From: Natrinema gari JCM 14663
Lineage (GTDB): Archaea > Halobacteriota > Halobacteria > Halobacteriales > Natrialbaceae
Direction: 5' to 3'
Assembly: GCF_000337175.1 (NCBI RefSeq)
Contig: NZ_AOIJ01000043.1
Location: 302 to 64,301 of the forward strand
DNA: 64,000 nt
Under the pieces are notes generated by a model. It was not told where the DNA came from. It worked only from the letters and a program-made list of their open reading frames with translations, and made no database searches. Below are positions 26,285-36,447 of this stretch, one piece after another. The position numbers and the translations under genes are program-made. Position 1 is the stretch's first letter. Each line of letters starts with the position of its first letter.

Positions 26285-26875
26285 ATGGCAGAAAGCTTCT
26301 ATTCCCACATCAAGGACGCATGGAAGGACCCCGACGACGGCAAGCTCGGGGAGCTGCAGTGGCAGCGCAAACAGGAGTGGCGCGACCAGGGTGCGATCGA
26401 ACGGATCGATCGCCCGACGCGTCTCGACAAAGCACGCGAACTCGGCTACAAGGCCAAACAGGGCATCGTCGTCGTTCGGGTTTCGGTCCGCAAAGGGACC
26501 GCCCGGAAGGAGCGGTTCACGGCCGGTCGGCGCTCGAAGCGCCAGGGTGTCAACCGCATCGGGCGGCGCAAGAACATCCAGCGCATCGGCGAGGAGCGCG
26601 TCTCCCGGAAGTACCCCAACATGCGGGTGCTCAACAGCTACTGGGTCGGTGAAGACGGGTCCCAGAAGTGGTTCGAAGCGATCCTCGTCGATCCGAACCA
26701 CCCCGCGATCGAGAACGACGACGATCTCAGCTGGATCTGCGACGACGATCACACGAACCGCGCGTTCCGCGGCCTCACCAACGCCGGCAAGGCCAACCGT
26801 GGTCTCAACAACCGCGGCAAGGGCGCTGAGAAGGTCCGACCGTCCAATTCGGGCGGCCAGGGCGGCGCGAAGTAA
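26285..26875 (+). CDS. rpl15e: 50S ribosomal protein L15e
   Basis: This 196-residue archaeal/eukaryotic large-subunit protein begins MAESFYSHIKDAWKDP. It shows the typical basic core (RKGTARKERFTAGRRSKRQ) and the conserved YPNMRVLNSYWVGEDG and FRGLTNAGKANRGL segments. It is of normal length and the sequence is unmistakable. It is a lone gene; no ribosomal operon surrounds it. Confidence 0.97.
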   Translation: MAESFYSHIKDAWKDPDDGKLGELQWQRKQEWRDQGAIERIDRPTRLDKARELGYKAKQGIVVVRVSVRKGTARKERFTAGRRSKRQGVNRIGRRKNIQRIGEERVSRKYPNMRVLNSYWVGEDGSQKWFEAILVDPNHPAIENDDDLSWICDDDHTNRAFRGLTNAGKANRGLNNRGKGAEKVRPSNSGGQGGAK

Positions 26876-27023
26876 CGCGTCGTCACCGCAGCCGATTTCA
26901 CGCCGACTTTTTCGCGACGCCACTCGAGAGCGGACGCGCTGCCGGCCGCTCGAGTCTGATAGACTTCACCGGTCAGTGGGACTCAGAGGTGGACTTATTT
27001 CGGGGGCCGACGTATCGGGAGAC

Positions 27024-27458
27024 ATGGCAAAGCACGTTCTCGTCGCGGTCGACGACTCGACGCAGTCGACGGAAGCACTCGAGTTCGCCTGTACGGAGTA
27101 TCCGGACGCGACGATCACCGCGCTCTACGTCCTCGACCCGGGCGATTTCTACGCGGTCAGCGGCGTCGAGGGGACCGCGGTGGCGAACTACGACGAAATC
27201 GAAGGTCACCATCAGGATCGGGCCGAGGACGTTCTCGACGGGGCGCGCGAGCAGGCGGCCGAGCACGGCATCGACCTCGAGACGGAGCACGTCATCGGCG
27301 GCGTCTCGCGGTCGATCGTCGACTACGCTGCCGAACACGAGGTCGATCACATCGTCGTCGGCAGTCACGGCCGGACGGGCGCGAGTCGGATTCTCCTCGG
27401 GAGCGTCGCGGAAACGGTCGCCCGGCGGTCGCCGGTGCCGGTGACGATCGTTCGCTAG
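27024..27458 (+). CDS. Universal stress protein (UspA family)
   Basis: This 144-residue single-domain Usp begins MAKHVLVAVDDSTQS. It ends with the ATP-binding signature GSHGRTGASRILLGSVAETV and PVPVTIVR, so it is probably the ATP-binding subtype. The start is fixed by the conserved strand beginning two residues after Met. Its role is general stress adaptation; there are no operon partners. Confidence 0.92.
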   Translation: MAKHVLVAVDDSTQSTEALEFACTEYPDATITALYVLDPGDFYAVSGVEGTAVANYDEIEGHHQDRAEDVLDGAREQAAEHGIDLETEHVIGGVSRSIVDYAAEHEVDHIVVGSHGRTGASRILLGSVAETVARRSPVPVTIVR

Positions 27459-27538
27459 CGGGACCCTGGTACGGCGGCTGTAGGCCGAACACGGCGACCA
27501 CGGACCGACAGCGTGTCAAACGAAGCCGGCCGATCGGG

Positions 27539-27985
27539 TCAGGCCGAAACGGCTTGGTGTTCCCGCTCGCTCTCGGTCGAGCGCATGTCGAGATCAGCCA
27601 TCAGCGCGTCGATGGCCTCCTCGGGATCGGTCTCGGAGTCGAAGACCCGATCGAATCCCATCTCGCGGAAGAACGCGCGCGTTTCCTCGAAGTCGTCCTG
27701 TCCGACGGCGAGGTTGCCGCCGATATAGGTCGTCACGTCGAGGTCGGCCTCGGCGATCCGACGATGGAAGCCCTCACAGTCCTGCTTGGCGTGGCCGTAG
27801 AGCGAGGAGACGAGTACAGCCTCGGCGTCGTTGGCGGATGCGGCTTCGACGAACTCCTCCTGGGAACTCTGGACTCCCAGGTTGACGACGTCGAATCCGG
27901 CTGCCTCCAGCGCCTGTTCCAGGATGGTAATCCCGACGACGTGAGCGTCGGACCCGATCACGCCGAGGATGACTGTCTGCGTCAT
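27539..27985 (-). CDS. mamA: Methylaspartate (glutamate) mutase, small cobalamin-binding subunit
   Basis: This 148-residue B12-binding subunit has the base-off/His-on motif SDAHVVG (DxHxxG) at about residues 12-18, followed by GFDVVNLGVQSSQEE and VSSLYGHA typical of the S component. With the large E subunit it interconverts glutamate and 3-methylaspartate, a step of the haloarchaeal methylaspartate cycle for acetyl-CoA assimilation. The start MTQTVILGVIG is clear; an upstream in-frame ATG adds unrelated sequence. The large subunit is not in this window. Confidence 0.88.
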   Translation of the reverse strand: MTQTVILGVIGSDAHVVGITILEQALEAAGFDVVNLGVQSSQEEFVEAASANDAEAVLVSSLYGHAKQDCEGFHRRIAEADLDVTTYIGGNLAVGQDDFEETRAFFREMGFDRVFDSETDPEEAIDALMADLDMRSTESEREHQAVSA

Positions 27986-28176
27986 GTACGTACCACCACA
28001 CACTTCGGGGACCGCAATAAACTTAATGATTAATAATGGTGTGGCCATTCGTACGGTTCTCCGCCGGCGACGACATAGTATCGCTCACTGTTTCTCACAT
28101 CGAGAAGGCGTTCGTATCTCCGCTCGGAGCATTCCTGCCCGATCGTCGACCACTGAGTGCGACTCGAGGCAGGTGG

Positions 28177-28887
28177 TCAGACGGTCGTCAGCGCGCCGAC
28201 CGATGCGTCGGTGCGTTCGCGGGCGCGTCGGATGCCGTCCTCGCCGGCCGCGATGAGCGCGAAGACGCCGGCGACATCGGCGTCGGCGGTCCGAACGATG
28301 TCCAATAGGAGTTCCTGGGTTTCGCCCGATCGAATGAGATCGTCGACGACGAGCACCGATTCACCCGGGTCGATGGCCGAGGCGGGCAGATAGTAGGTGA
28401 GTTCGATGCCGGACTGCAGGCGCTGGCGGGCTTCGATGAACTCCTCGACGGCGGTTTCCTTGCTCTTTTTCGCGTAGGCACAGCGGACACCGTAGTAGCT
28501 CGCGAGCGCGGCCGCGAGCGTGATGCCGTCGGTCGCGGCGGTGAGGACCACATCGGGCCGTTCGAAGTCGAACCCGTTGGCAACGACCGGCGCGGCCAGA
28601 TCGAGGAACGGCTGATCGAAGACGGTCGCGCTATTGTCGACGTACCCCTCGTCGTCGACGCGGATGCGGGCGGCGAGTTCCTCGGCGAGCGCCTCCCGGC
28701 CGAGATCCTCGACGACCTCGCGTGCGCGCTCGGTCCCCGGGAGGACGTGCCCGTTGACGTACCGATTAAGATCGCCCGCCGGAAGCCCCGTCGTCTCGGC
28801 GAGTTCGTCGTAGGTCCGCGTCTCCTTCAACATCCGCAGCACGTCGACAGCCCGCAACTGCAGGGCTGCCTTCTCGGCTCTGTTCAT
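28177..28887 (-). CDS. gfcR: GfcR-type transcriptional regulator (HTH plus phosphoribosyltransferase domain)
   Basis: This 236-residue protein joins an N-terminal helix-turn-helix (about residues 5-45: VLRMLKETRTYDELAETTGL) to a type I phosphoribosyltransferase domain with the PRPP motif VLVVDDLIRSGET. This is the architecture of GfcR, the haloarchaeal activator of glucose and fructose catabolism. PyrE-like annotation would be wrong: the true pyrE of this genome lies at 33270. The start MNRAEKAALQLRAVD is the first plausible one. Confidence 0.87.
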   Translation of the reverse strand: MNRAEKAALQLRAVDVLRMLKETRTYDELAETTGLPAGDLNRYVNGHVLPGTERAREVVEDLGREALAEELAARIRVDDEGYVDNSATVFDQPFLDLAAPVVANGFDFERPDVVLTAATDGITLAAALASYYGVRCAYAKKSKETAVEEFIEARQRLQSGIELTYYLPASAIDPGESVLVVDDLIRSGETQELLLDIVRTADADVAGVFALIAAGEDGIRRARERTDASVGALTTV

Positions 28888-29368
28888 AGGTAGTATGCAC
28901 GATCCTGCAAGTATGGGGGTTTCGATCGGCAGGGACGTTCGAGATAGCCACGCCCGTGTGGGGCGACGGTTGCGGGTCGACGGGATCCGGCCGCGTCCCC
29001 GCTGTAGCGGCCACGACACGGTTTCCGATTATGGAGGTTGTCCTCCGAGCCACCCGTTCCGGACGCGACCGCATTCCGTCTCGTCCTCGAGCAGGCCCGG
29101 TTCGAGCGCGGCGTTCGTCGTCGGCCGTCGTTTAGTATCTCGGTGAACTCGGAGTGATTCAAAGCGTAGCAGCGGTTCCACCACACTCGAGGCAAGGACG
29201 ACACTGAGCGAGAGACGTTCGAAATACGGGTCGATGAAGTGCTCTGATTGACCATACCGGTTGAGAACTCAGCCTATTCGACCGCCCGTTTCAATACGCA
29301 CATCATGGATAGAAAACACCACTAGCAATGAGTTCTTGGAGACGTGTGTGGGTGTTAACTACTATTCG
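28888..29368. other. 480-bp gap between gfcR and a lipoprotein gene
   Basis: No gene is accepted. The first 100 bp hold the divergent gfcR promoter (AT-rich near 28888-28900). The reverse-strand reading around 29130-29255 (FTEILND, WNRCYALNHSE) looks weakly protein-like but has no start context or family match. Composition turns AT-richer after about 29250, like the lipoprotein gene that follows. Confidence 0.4.
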
Positions 29369-29806
29369 ATGACTGAAATCCAACTAAACCATCGGCGCGA
29401 GTTCTTTGGGACAATACTGGTGGCTGTGTCCATTGTGACCGGTGGCTGTTTAGACGTGCTTCGTGACGAAGAGTCCAAATACGAGAACAAAGCACGAATC
29501 ACGATTATCAACTCTCACTACGAGAACGAAACGACTACGTTTGAATTCACAGCTAGAGCAGAAAACGGAACGGTAATCTACGAAGACACGTGGGAAGTGA
29601 CGAAGAGTCACTCGTTTACCTCTGATCCGATCCCTGACGAAGTCCGTACCATTGAGTACCGGACCGACGACGGAGCAAACGGCGTCGTCTCGATCCCTGC
29701 CGAACCGGAATGTCCACCGCACCCGAGTGTCTCACGCAAGATCGATCTCTATTACGGAGACAAACGGGAAATGACGTATCGAGAAATCGTACCCAACTGT
29801 GACTAA
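29369..29806 (+). CDS. Predicted lipoprotein, atypical composition
   Basis: This protein of about 145 residues begins MTEIQLNHRREFFGTILV. Twin Arg is followed by a hydrophobic stretch and the lipobox TGGC, so it is likely a Tat lipoprotein. The mature part is a compact beta-rich domain (IIYEDTWEV-like strands) with two more Cys (EPECPP and VPNCD). Lower GC and mixed codon use suggest recent acquisition. Two upstream in-frame starts exist but would bury the signal. Function unknown. Confidence 0.7.
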   Translation: MTEIQLNHRREFFGTILVAVSIVTGGCLDVLRDEESKYENKARITIINSHYENETTTFEFTARAENGTVIYEDTWEVTKSHSFTSDPIPDEVRTIEYRTDDGANGVVSIPAEPECPPHPSVSRKIDLYYGDKREMTYREIVPNCD

Positions 29807-29863
29807 TCGGACGTCACTCGACTCACGAACGCCACGGGCACCGTCGCAGGACTGCCTGCAACG

Positions 29864-31810
<1,947 letters not shown>

Positions 31811-32002
31811 GGCTGTGGGTGTGGTGAGAATTCCGGTGGCGTGTCCGCGTCACGTCCCGCACACTGGTCGACTCGTGCCGACACAATACGCGGTAGGTGG
31901 GAATTAGAAACGGGGGAACGCCCCTGTAAAGCGGACACCTACCATCGTGGCTACGGGTACTTTCGAGCGGGATAAAAGCATTGTGATGGGCAGCGAAGCG
32001 GT
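31811..32002. other. Region upstream of thrS
   Basis: This holds the thrS promoter and, at 31971-31978, GATAAAAG preceded by a GC-rich BRE-like stretch, facing right and placing a start near 32002, at the edge of the hairpin that follows. No coding sequence is seen. Confidence 0.45.
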
Positions 32003-32087
32003 GTCCGGATACGGTTGAAAGACTGATGCGTAGCGCTTTCAGAGAGAGTCAGACCCGAAAACGCACGCATCAGTCCTCGTATCGGCC
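32003..32087 (+). ncRNA. Candidate structured small RNA
   Basis: An 11-bp perfect stem GACTGATGCGT (32021-32031) / ACGCATCAGTC (32065-32075) is extended by a lower stem GATACG (32008-32013) / CGTATC (32078-32083) across an asymmetric internal loop. The apical loop has 33 bases. A TATA box 27-30 bp upstream (31971-31978) would start transcription exactly at the base of the structure. No open frame of quality crosses it. The RNA class is unknown; an insertion-sequence end is the main alternative. Confidence 0.4.
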
Positions 32088-32383
32088 AGTTCGACTTGAG
32101 TTTTGTGGCGCGAGAAGCAACACCGTGACTGTCGATGACGTTCGGATTTCCCGTGAGGTGAAACGACGCACTTCGGCGGTTTCAAACTGTGTCGGTCACG
32201 TCGCTGTAGAAACAACCGGCGACTGGCTCAGGTCGTTCACGTTCGCATAGAACCAGCATATCGGACACTACGTTCGGTTGGAACACGTGGAGGTCACACG
32301 GGTTGTTCTCTCGAGTCAGCATCTGCGTAAGAAAGATCATCGAATGCCGGAAAATAGTTCATGAACCGTGGGCAATTACCACT
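32088..32383. other. Spacer before the second lipoprotein gene
   Basis: About 300 bp of mixed, AT-richer sequence. No convincing gene, and no promoter I can place with confidence. Confidence 0.35.
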
Positions 32384-32968
32384 GTGAATAGGCGTGAATG
32401 TCTTGCAGCAGCATGTAGTACTGGAGTCATCGCAACGGCGGGGTGTAGCGCAATAGGTGATGAACAAACACTTTCCGACCCGATCGTGCATGGGGATTCG
32501 AGTGGGCGAAAGGCGCTCGTCTTCACAACCACCGATGGGGACATCGGGAAATTTGGGGCGAGTAGCTATGGTAACTCTGGGGTAATCGACGTACCAATCG
32601 AGATCTGGCACCGTGAGGGGACGGCTGTGAAGTCGATCAAACTCAGAGTGTGGATGCCCGAAGTGGCGAGGGAATCACCCGCCGAGGTCGCTCTCACCTC
32701 ACCAGTAGAAGGTGATAGTTCGCCACCACCCTCAGTAGCGCTCTACACGCCTGACCGTGGTCTCGGAACAGTCATAGAGATTTCTGATTTGGATGATCTT
32801 GCAGACGAGACTATCAGTATTCTCAAGTTGCTCGTCAAGCCGACAACAGAAACCGCCACTAAGATCACTATTCACGCGACGATCGGTCTTACGAGTAGTG
32901 GCATCCTCGAAGGAGACTACACGCTTGACGGCGACCTCCAGTTAACGTACTCTGAACTCGATAATTGA
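32384..32968 (+). CDS. Predicted Tat lipoprotein, atypical composition
   Basis: With a GTG start the protein (about 194 aa) begins MNRRECLAAACSTGVIATAGC: twin Arg, short hydrophobic stretch and lipobox ATAGC. The mature domain is beta-rich with no Cys cluster or catalytic motif. Codon use and GC resemble the other lipoprotein at 29369, not the flanking core genes. Upstream in-frame ATGs would hide the signal peptide. Function unknown. Confidence 0.68.
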   Translation: MNRRECLAAACSTGVIATAGCSAIGDEQTLSDPIVHGDSSGRKALVFTTTDGDIGKFGASSYGNSGVIDVPIEIWHREGTAVKSIKLRVWMPEVARESPAEVALTSPVEGDSSPPPSVALYTPDRGLGTVIEISDLDDLADETISILKLLVKPTTETATKITIHATIGLTSSGILEGDYTLDGDLQLTYSELDN

Positions 32969-33061
32969 GCGTCAAACATGCCCGACAGCTTCTGAATCCA
33001 ATTATCCGTTTTAATGTATACGGATAGACAGGTTCTTATTCGAATCGATAGTAGGGCGGAT

Positions 33062-33235
33062 ATGAACCTGCGAGATCCGACCGTCCGATGGGGTATCGGC
33101 CTCACCAGTGGCACACTCGTCGCCGCGATTGCGCTCCTGTTTCTGGAGGGAACGATGCAACTCCTCGTGTTGGGCATCGCCGTCTTCGATGCGATTTCGA
33201 CGCCGCAGTTCCTGAAACAAGCGGTCGAGAACTGA
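33062..33235 (+). CDS. Small two-helix membrane protein
   Basis: This 57-residue protein beginning MNLRDPTVRWGIGLTSG has a hydrophobic hairpin (TLVAAIALLFL and MQLLVLGIAVFDAIS) and a short polar tail. Internal ATG 33062 is preferred to an ATG 48 bp upstream because hydrophobicity and composition change there. It converges on pyrE. Function unknown. Confidence 0.6.
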   Translation: MNLRDPTVRWGIGLTSGTLVAAIALLFLEGTMQLLVLGIAVFDAISTPQFLKQAVEN

Positions 33236-33269
33236 TCGGTAGCCGTTACGGAGCCCAGTGGCGGCCCGG

Positions 33270-33794
33270 TTACTGGCTCTCGAGCAACTCGCTCGCCGTC
33301 ACCAGCGAGTCCATCTCGACGCCGGCGTCTTCGACGGTCTCGCGGCCGCCTTCTTCGCGGTCGACGACGACCAGCGCGCGCTCGACGGTCGCACCCGCCT
33401 CGCGGAGCGCCTCGACGGCCTCGACGAGGCTCGTTCCCGTCGTTACGATGTCCTCGACGACGACGACCTCCTCGCCCGACTCGAGTCGTCCCTCGATCAG
33501 ATTGCCGGTGCCGTACTCCTTGCGCTGCTTGCGCGCGATGACGTAGGGGACGCCGGCGGCGACGCTCGTCGCGGCCGCCAGCGGCACGCCGCCGAGCGCG
33601 ACGCCGCCGAGTTTGTCGTCGGCATCGAGTCGCTCGGCGAAGGCCTCGGCGATGGACTCGAGGCAGTCGGGATCGGTCTCGAAGAGGTACTTGTCGACGT
33701 AGTACTCGCTGGTCCCGCCGTGTGAGAGTTCGAACTCGCCGAACTGGACGGCGTCGGCCGCGCGAAGGGCGTCGATGAGGTCCTGATTCGCCAT
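33270..33794 (-). CDS. pyrE: Orotate phosphoribosyltransferase
   Basis: This 174-residue type I phosphoribosyltransferase makes OMP from orotate and PRPP in pyrimidine synthesis. Visible are the substrate loop [27 protein letters not shown] (catalytic loop), and the PRPP motif [13 protein letters not shown]. Length is normal for archaeal PyrE. The start [16 protein letters not shown] is clear. Confidence 0.94.
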   Translation of the reverse strand: MANQDLIDALRAADAVQFGEFELSHGGTSEYYVDKYLFETDPDCLESIAEAFAERLDADDKLGGVALGGVPLAAATSVAAGVPYVIARKQRKEYGTGNLIEGRLESGEEVVVVEDIVTTGTSLVEAVEALREAGATVERALVVVDREEGGRETVEDAGVEMDSLVTASELLESQ

Positions 33795-33956
33795 TGCTCG
33801 ACAAGGCGCGCCGGATCGAAATAAGCGGTGTGGAACGCGATGCCGACGCGAGCGGGTCGGCGGTGTTGCGATCGGGCCGCTATCGGCCGGTCGCGACGCC
33901 GCAAGCGGCTGCCGCTGCGGGTAGCTTTTTATCTCCACCGGGATGTGTGTCGCGTG

Positions 33957-34916
33957 ATGACAGCAGCTAGTGCAGGCGACCTCCATCCGGACCTATGGGC
34001 GTTGCTCGAGCGCTACGAATCGCTCGACGTGCCGTCGTTCAACGAGGTCTCGGCCGAGGAGGCCCGCGAACTGTTCGACCGGTTGCACGTCGCCGAAGAC
34101 CCCGATGTCGAACTCGAATCGGTCGAGGACCGACCGATCGACGGTCCACACGGCGAGTTGCCGCTCAGGATCTACGATCCCGGGACCGAGGGGACGGCCC
34201 GCCCGCTGCTCCTGTACTTCCACGGCGGCGGCTGGGTCATCGGGAACGTCGACACCCACGACGGCATGTGCCGCAAACTCGCCGCCGACACCGGCTATCC
34301 GATCGTCAGCGTCGACTACGGGCTCGCGCCCGAACACCCGTTCCCGGATGGGCTCGAGGACTGTTACGCCGCCCTCGAGTGGGCGGCGGAGACGGCCGCC
34401 GAACTGGACGCGGACCCGGACCGGCTCGTCGTGGCGGGCGACAGCGCCGGCGGCAGTCTCGCGGCGGGGCTGTCGCTGCTCGTCAGGGATCGAGGTGGGC
34501 CGGACATCGCGTATCAACTGCTGATCTACCCCAGCGTTGGCGATGCGACCGCGACGGAGGCCTACGAGGAGCACAGGCAGGGGTACTTCCTCACGGCGGA
34601 CGACATGGCGTGGTTCCGCGACCACTACTTCGAAACCGAGATCGACATGGGCAACGTCTACGCGTTTCCCCTGCTCGCGGACGACCTTTCGGGGCTCCCG
34701 CCCGCGACGGTCATCACCGCCGGCTTCGACCCCTTGCGCGATGTCGGTGCGAACTACGCCGACCGACTCGAGGCGGCTGGCGTCCCCGTCGAGTACCACA
34801 ACTACGACGACATGATCCACGGCTTCTTCGGCATGCTTTCCGAGCCGGTCGCGCTGGAGCGCGCCCATGAGGCCCACGAGGCCGCCGTCGCGGATCTGCA
34901 CGCGGCGCTCGAGTGA
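33957..34916 (+). CDS. Alpha/beta hydrolase, hormone-sensitive lipase type
   Basis: This 319-residue esterase has the HSL signature: oxyanion motif HGGGWVIG, nucleophile GDSAGG, Asp in AGFDPLRD and His in DMIHGFFGM. Family members cleave short acyl esters. The start lies just after AT-rich TTTTTATCTCC (about 33926-33936), which may be its TATA. Its TGA lies next to a relic TnpB element, so the present C-terminus may have been set by that insertion. Confidence 0.9.
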   Translation: MTAASAGDLHPDLWALLERYESLDVPSFNEVSAEEARELFDRLHVAEDPDVELESVEDRPIDGPHGELPLRIYDPGTEGTARPLLLYFHGGGWVIGNVDTHDGMCRKLAADTGYPIVSVDYGLAPEHPFPDGLEDCYAALEWAAETAAELDADPDRLVVAGDSAGGSLAAGLSLLVRDRGGPDIAYQLLIYPSVGDATATEAYEEHRQGYFLTADDMAWFRDHYFETEIDMGNVYAFPLLADDLSGLPPATVITAGFDPLRDVGANYADRLEAAGVPVEYHNYDDMIHGFFGMLSEPVALERAHEAHEAAVADLHAALE

Positions 34917-35163
34917 ACTGCCGCGCGGTCGAGTCGCGCGGCTTCCCGTGGATTAGTCGAACCGCCTTCACGACGACGCGCTGGAGCGTATTCTTCACGA
35001 GAGCCACGTCGTCGGCAACGCGGTCCGGGATGGTATCCCAGTCGACGCCGGCCTTCGTTAGTCGGATGGGGTCGTTGTACGTTCTGCGGACCTCGTGGGT
35101 GGCTCCACGGAGCAGGTCTTGGTTGTCGCTCTCGATGTCGAAGTGGAACACCAGCGCCTTCAC
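34917..35163 (-). pseudogene. Internally deleted TnpB (IS200/IS605 family) with its right-end hairpin
   Basis: The first 70-75 residues of a TnpB nuclease are intact (MKALVFHFDIESDNQDLL, TYNDPIRLTKAGVDWDT, VADDVALVKNTLQRVV). The sequence then jumps straight to the element's right end, a GC-rich hairpin CCGCGCG-N7-CGCGCGG at 34921-34941 just before the tail TTCA. The RuvC-like catalytic core is gone. What remains is a TnpB-element relic keeping both N-terminus and terminal hairpin. Confidence 0.75.
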
Positions 35164-35175
35164 CAGCCTCCGCGG

Positions 35176-35385
35176 TCACTCATCGTTCTCGCAAACAACG
35201 TCGCGGAGTTCGTCGAGCAAATCTGGGTGGTTTTCAGCAAGAACCGTTACGTCCTCTGTTAATTCGTCTTCAATCCGATTGCGGACTTCAGAGACGACTT
35301 GGTATCTCCGAGAACCGCTTTCCGTCTCGTCGGATTCCAGCCATTTACGCTCTGTTTCCGTAAGGAGCGCCCTCGTTCGTGCCAT
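35176..35385 (-). CDS. Small haloarchaeal hypothetical protein
   Basis: This 69-residue protein starts MARTRALLTETERKWLES and ends DVVCENDE, with helical, acidic/basic patterning and a single Cys. I recognise it as a common haloarchaeal hypothetical often found beside mobile elements, but know no function for it. Here it lies 12 bp ahead of the TnpB relic in the same direction. Starting at MARTR removes nine unrelated residues of the longer frame. Confidence 0.65.
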   Translation of the reverse strand: MARTRALLTETERKWLESDETESGSRRYQVVSEVRNRIEDELTEDVTVLAENHPDLLDELRDVVCENDE

Positions 35386-35511
35386 CGATGTTTGGCCATT
35401 CGCACACACCACACATCAACATACTCGGTTGAAAGTCCTCAAGGTGTGGCTATTGGAAAATGGTTTGAATATGAACAAATATTAAGTGCCTACAGAAGTA
35501 TCTCTCTGGTA
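35386..35511. other. AT-rich promoter region of the candidate small RNA
   Basis: CAAATATTAAG at about 35476-35486 is a TATA-like box on the plus strand, roughly 28 bp before a strong hairpin at 35513. The leftward gene's promoter also lies here. No coding sequence is seen. Confidence 0.4.
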
Positions 35512-35590
35512 GGAAGCGCGGTCCGATGGGTCTCAGAAAGTGGCCGCCTGTTGTAGCAGGCGACCGCGCTTCGCCTGAAGGACGAAGCAT
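35512..35590 (+). ncRNA. Candidate structured small RNA with alternative pairings
   Basis: An 11-bp perfect stem joins GAAGCGCGGTC (35513-35523) to GACCGCGCTTC (35562-35572) and stacks on GCCTG/CAGGC (35546-35550 / 35557-35561), with a 22-base bulge on the 5' side. The strand GCTTCG (35568-35573) can instead pair with CGAAGC (35583-35588), which would break the base of the first stem. A TATA-like box about 28 bp upstream would start transcription at the stem's base. A 21-codon frame begins at 35589. Class unknown; a mobile-element end is the alternative. Confidence 0.45.
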
Positions 35591-35726
35591 GTCAACGAAC
35601 GATCTCGAGTCTCTTCAAACCGATCCACACGGCGACGCATCGTTTACTCTGTAGATCGGTGCCTCCGAGAACGGACGGCGCGGCAGTTTCGTCGGCCCGG
35701 TGCGAAGAGAAGCGATCGAACGACGC

Positions 35727-36272
35727 CTACCAGGGCTCGTTTTTCAGCCCGAGTTTGTACGCGATCACGTTCGTCGTCACGTGGAGGATCGGCGTGAGCA
35801 CGACGACGACGAGGATGACCTCGAGCGAGAACCACGCGCGAAACCAGTCGGTCGCCAGCAGCGCGGTCAGCGGTAGGGAGACGACGACGAAATCCAACTG
35901 ATCGAGGCCGGGGAACATCGCCCCGCGCTGGCGGCCGCTTCGGCGTTTGAGAAACGAGGCGAGGATGTCGCCGAGCATCGCGCCGCCGGCGAGGCCGAGC
36001 GCCGCAAGCGGGGTGAATTCGGGGACATCGAATCCCACCGCGTCGCCGACGTCGGGCGCGATGACCGTGAGGCCCGCCGCGAGCGCGAGGCCCGCCACGG
36101 TCCCCATTGCCGTGCCACGCCAGGTCTTCCCGTCGCCTAACACGCGTCTGTCTCCCCACGTCCGGCCACCGTCGATCGGTCGCCCGCCGCCGGCCAACAC
36201 GGCAGCGTTGTTGGGGACGTAGGCAGGCAACATCGCCCAGAACGCGATCGCGATCGTCTCGAAGAGAGCCAT
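35727..36272 (-). CDS. carS: CDP-archaeol synthase
   Basis: This 181-residue integral membrane cytidylyltransferase activates digeranylgeranylglyceryl phosphate with CTP in archaeal phospholipid synthesis. The conserved cytoplasmic loop [10 protein letters not shown], the later [13 protein letters not shown] and the near-terminal DQLDFV are present between about five helices. Length is typical. The start [18 protein letters not shown] follows the family pattern, not the longer upstream frame. Confidence 0.93.
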   Translation of the reverse strand: MALFETIAIAFWAMLPAYVPNNAAVLAGGGRPIDGGRTWGDRRVLGDGKTWRGTAMGTVAGLALAAGLTVIAPDVGDAVGFDVPEFTPLAALGLAGGAMLGDILASFLKRRSGRQRGAMFPGLDQLDFVVVSLPLTALLATDWFRAWFSLEVILVVVVLTPILHVTTNVIAYKLGLKNEPW

Positions 36273-36447
36273 ATCGGCCGGGACGAACCGACGTGTCTTA
36301 ACGGGCGGTGGTTCGGTGGAGCCGCCTCGCAAGCGATGGCGCGGAGACGCCGGCCCCCGTGCCGAGGGAAGGATTCACAATGTAACGCGACTCACACGGA
36401 GTAGAGAATAACTGGGATACTAGTACCAGCAACACGACTTCCAACTG

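Noticed and set aside
28177-28887. Annotation as a second orotate phosphoribosyltransferase
   Set aside because: The N-terminal helix-turn-helix and the presence of a true pyrE at 33270 point to the GfcR regulator.
28884-29255. A 123-residue minus-strand frame upstream of gfcR
   Set aside because: Part of it looks protein-like, but it runs through the gfcR promoter and has no family or start context.
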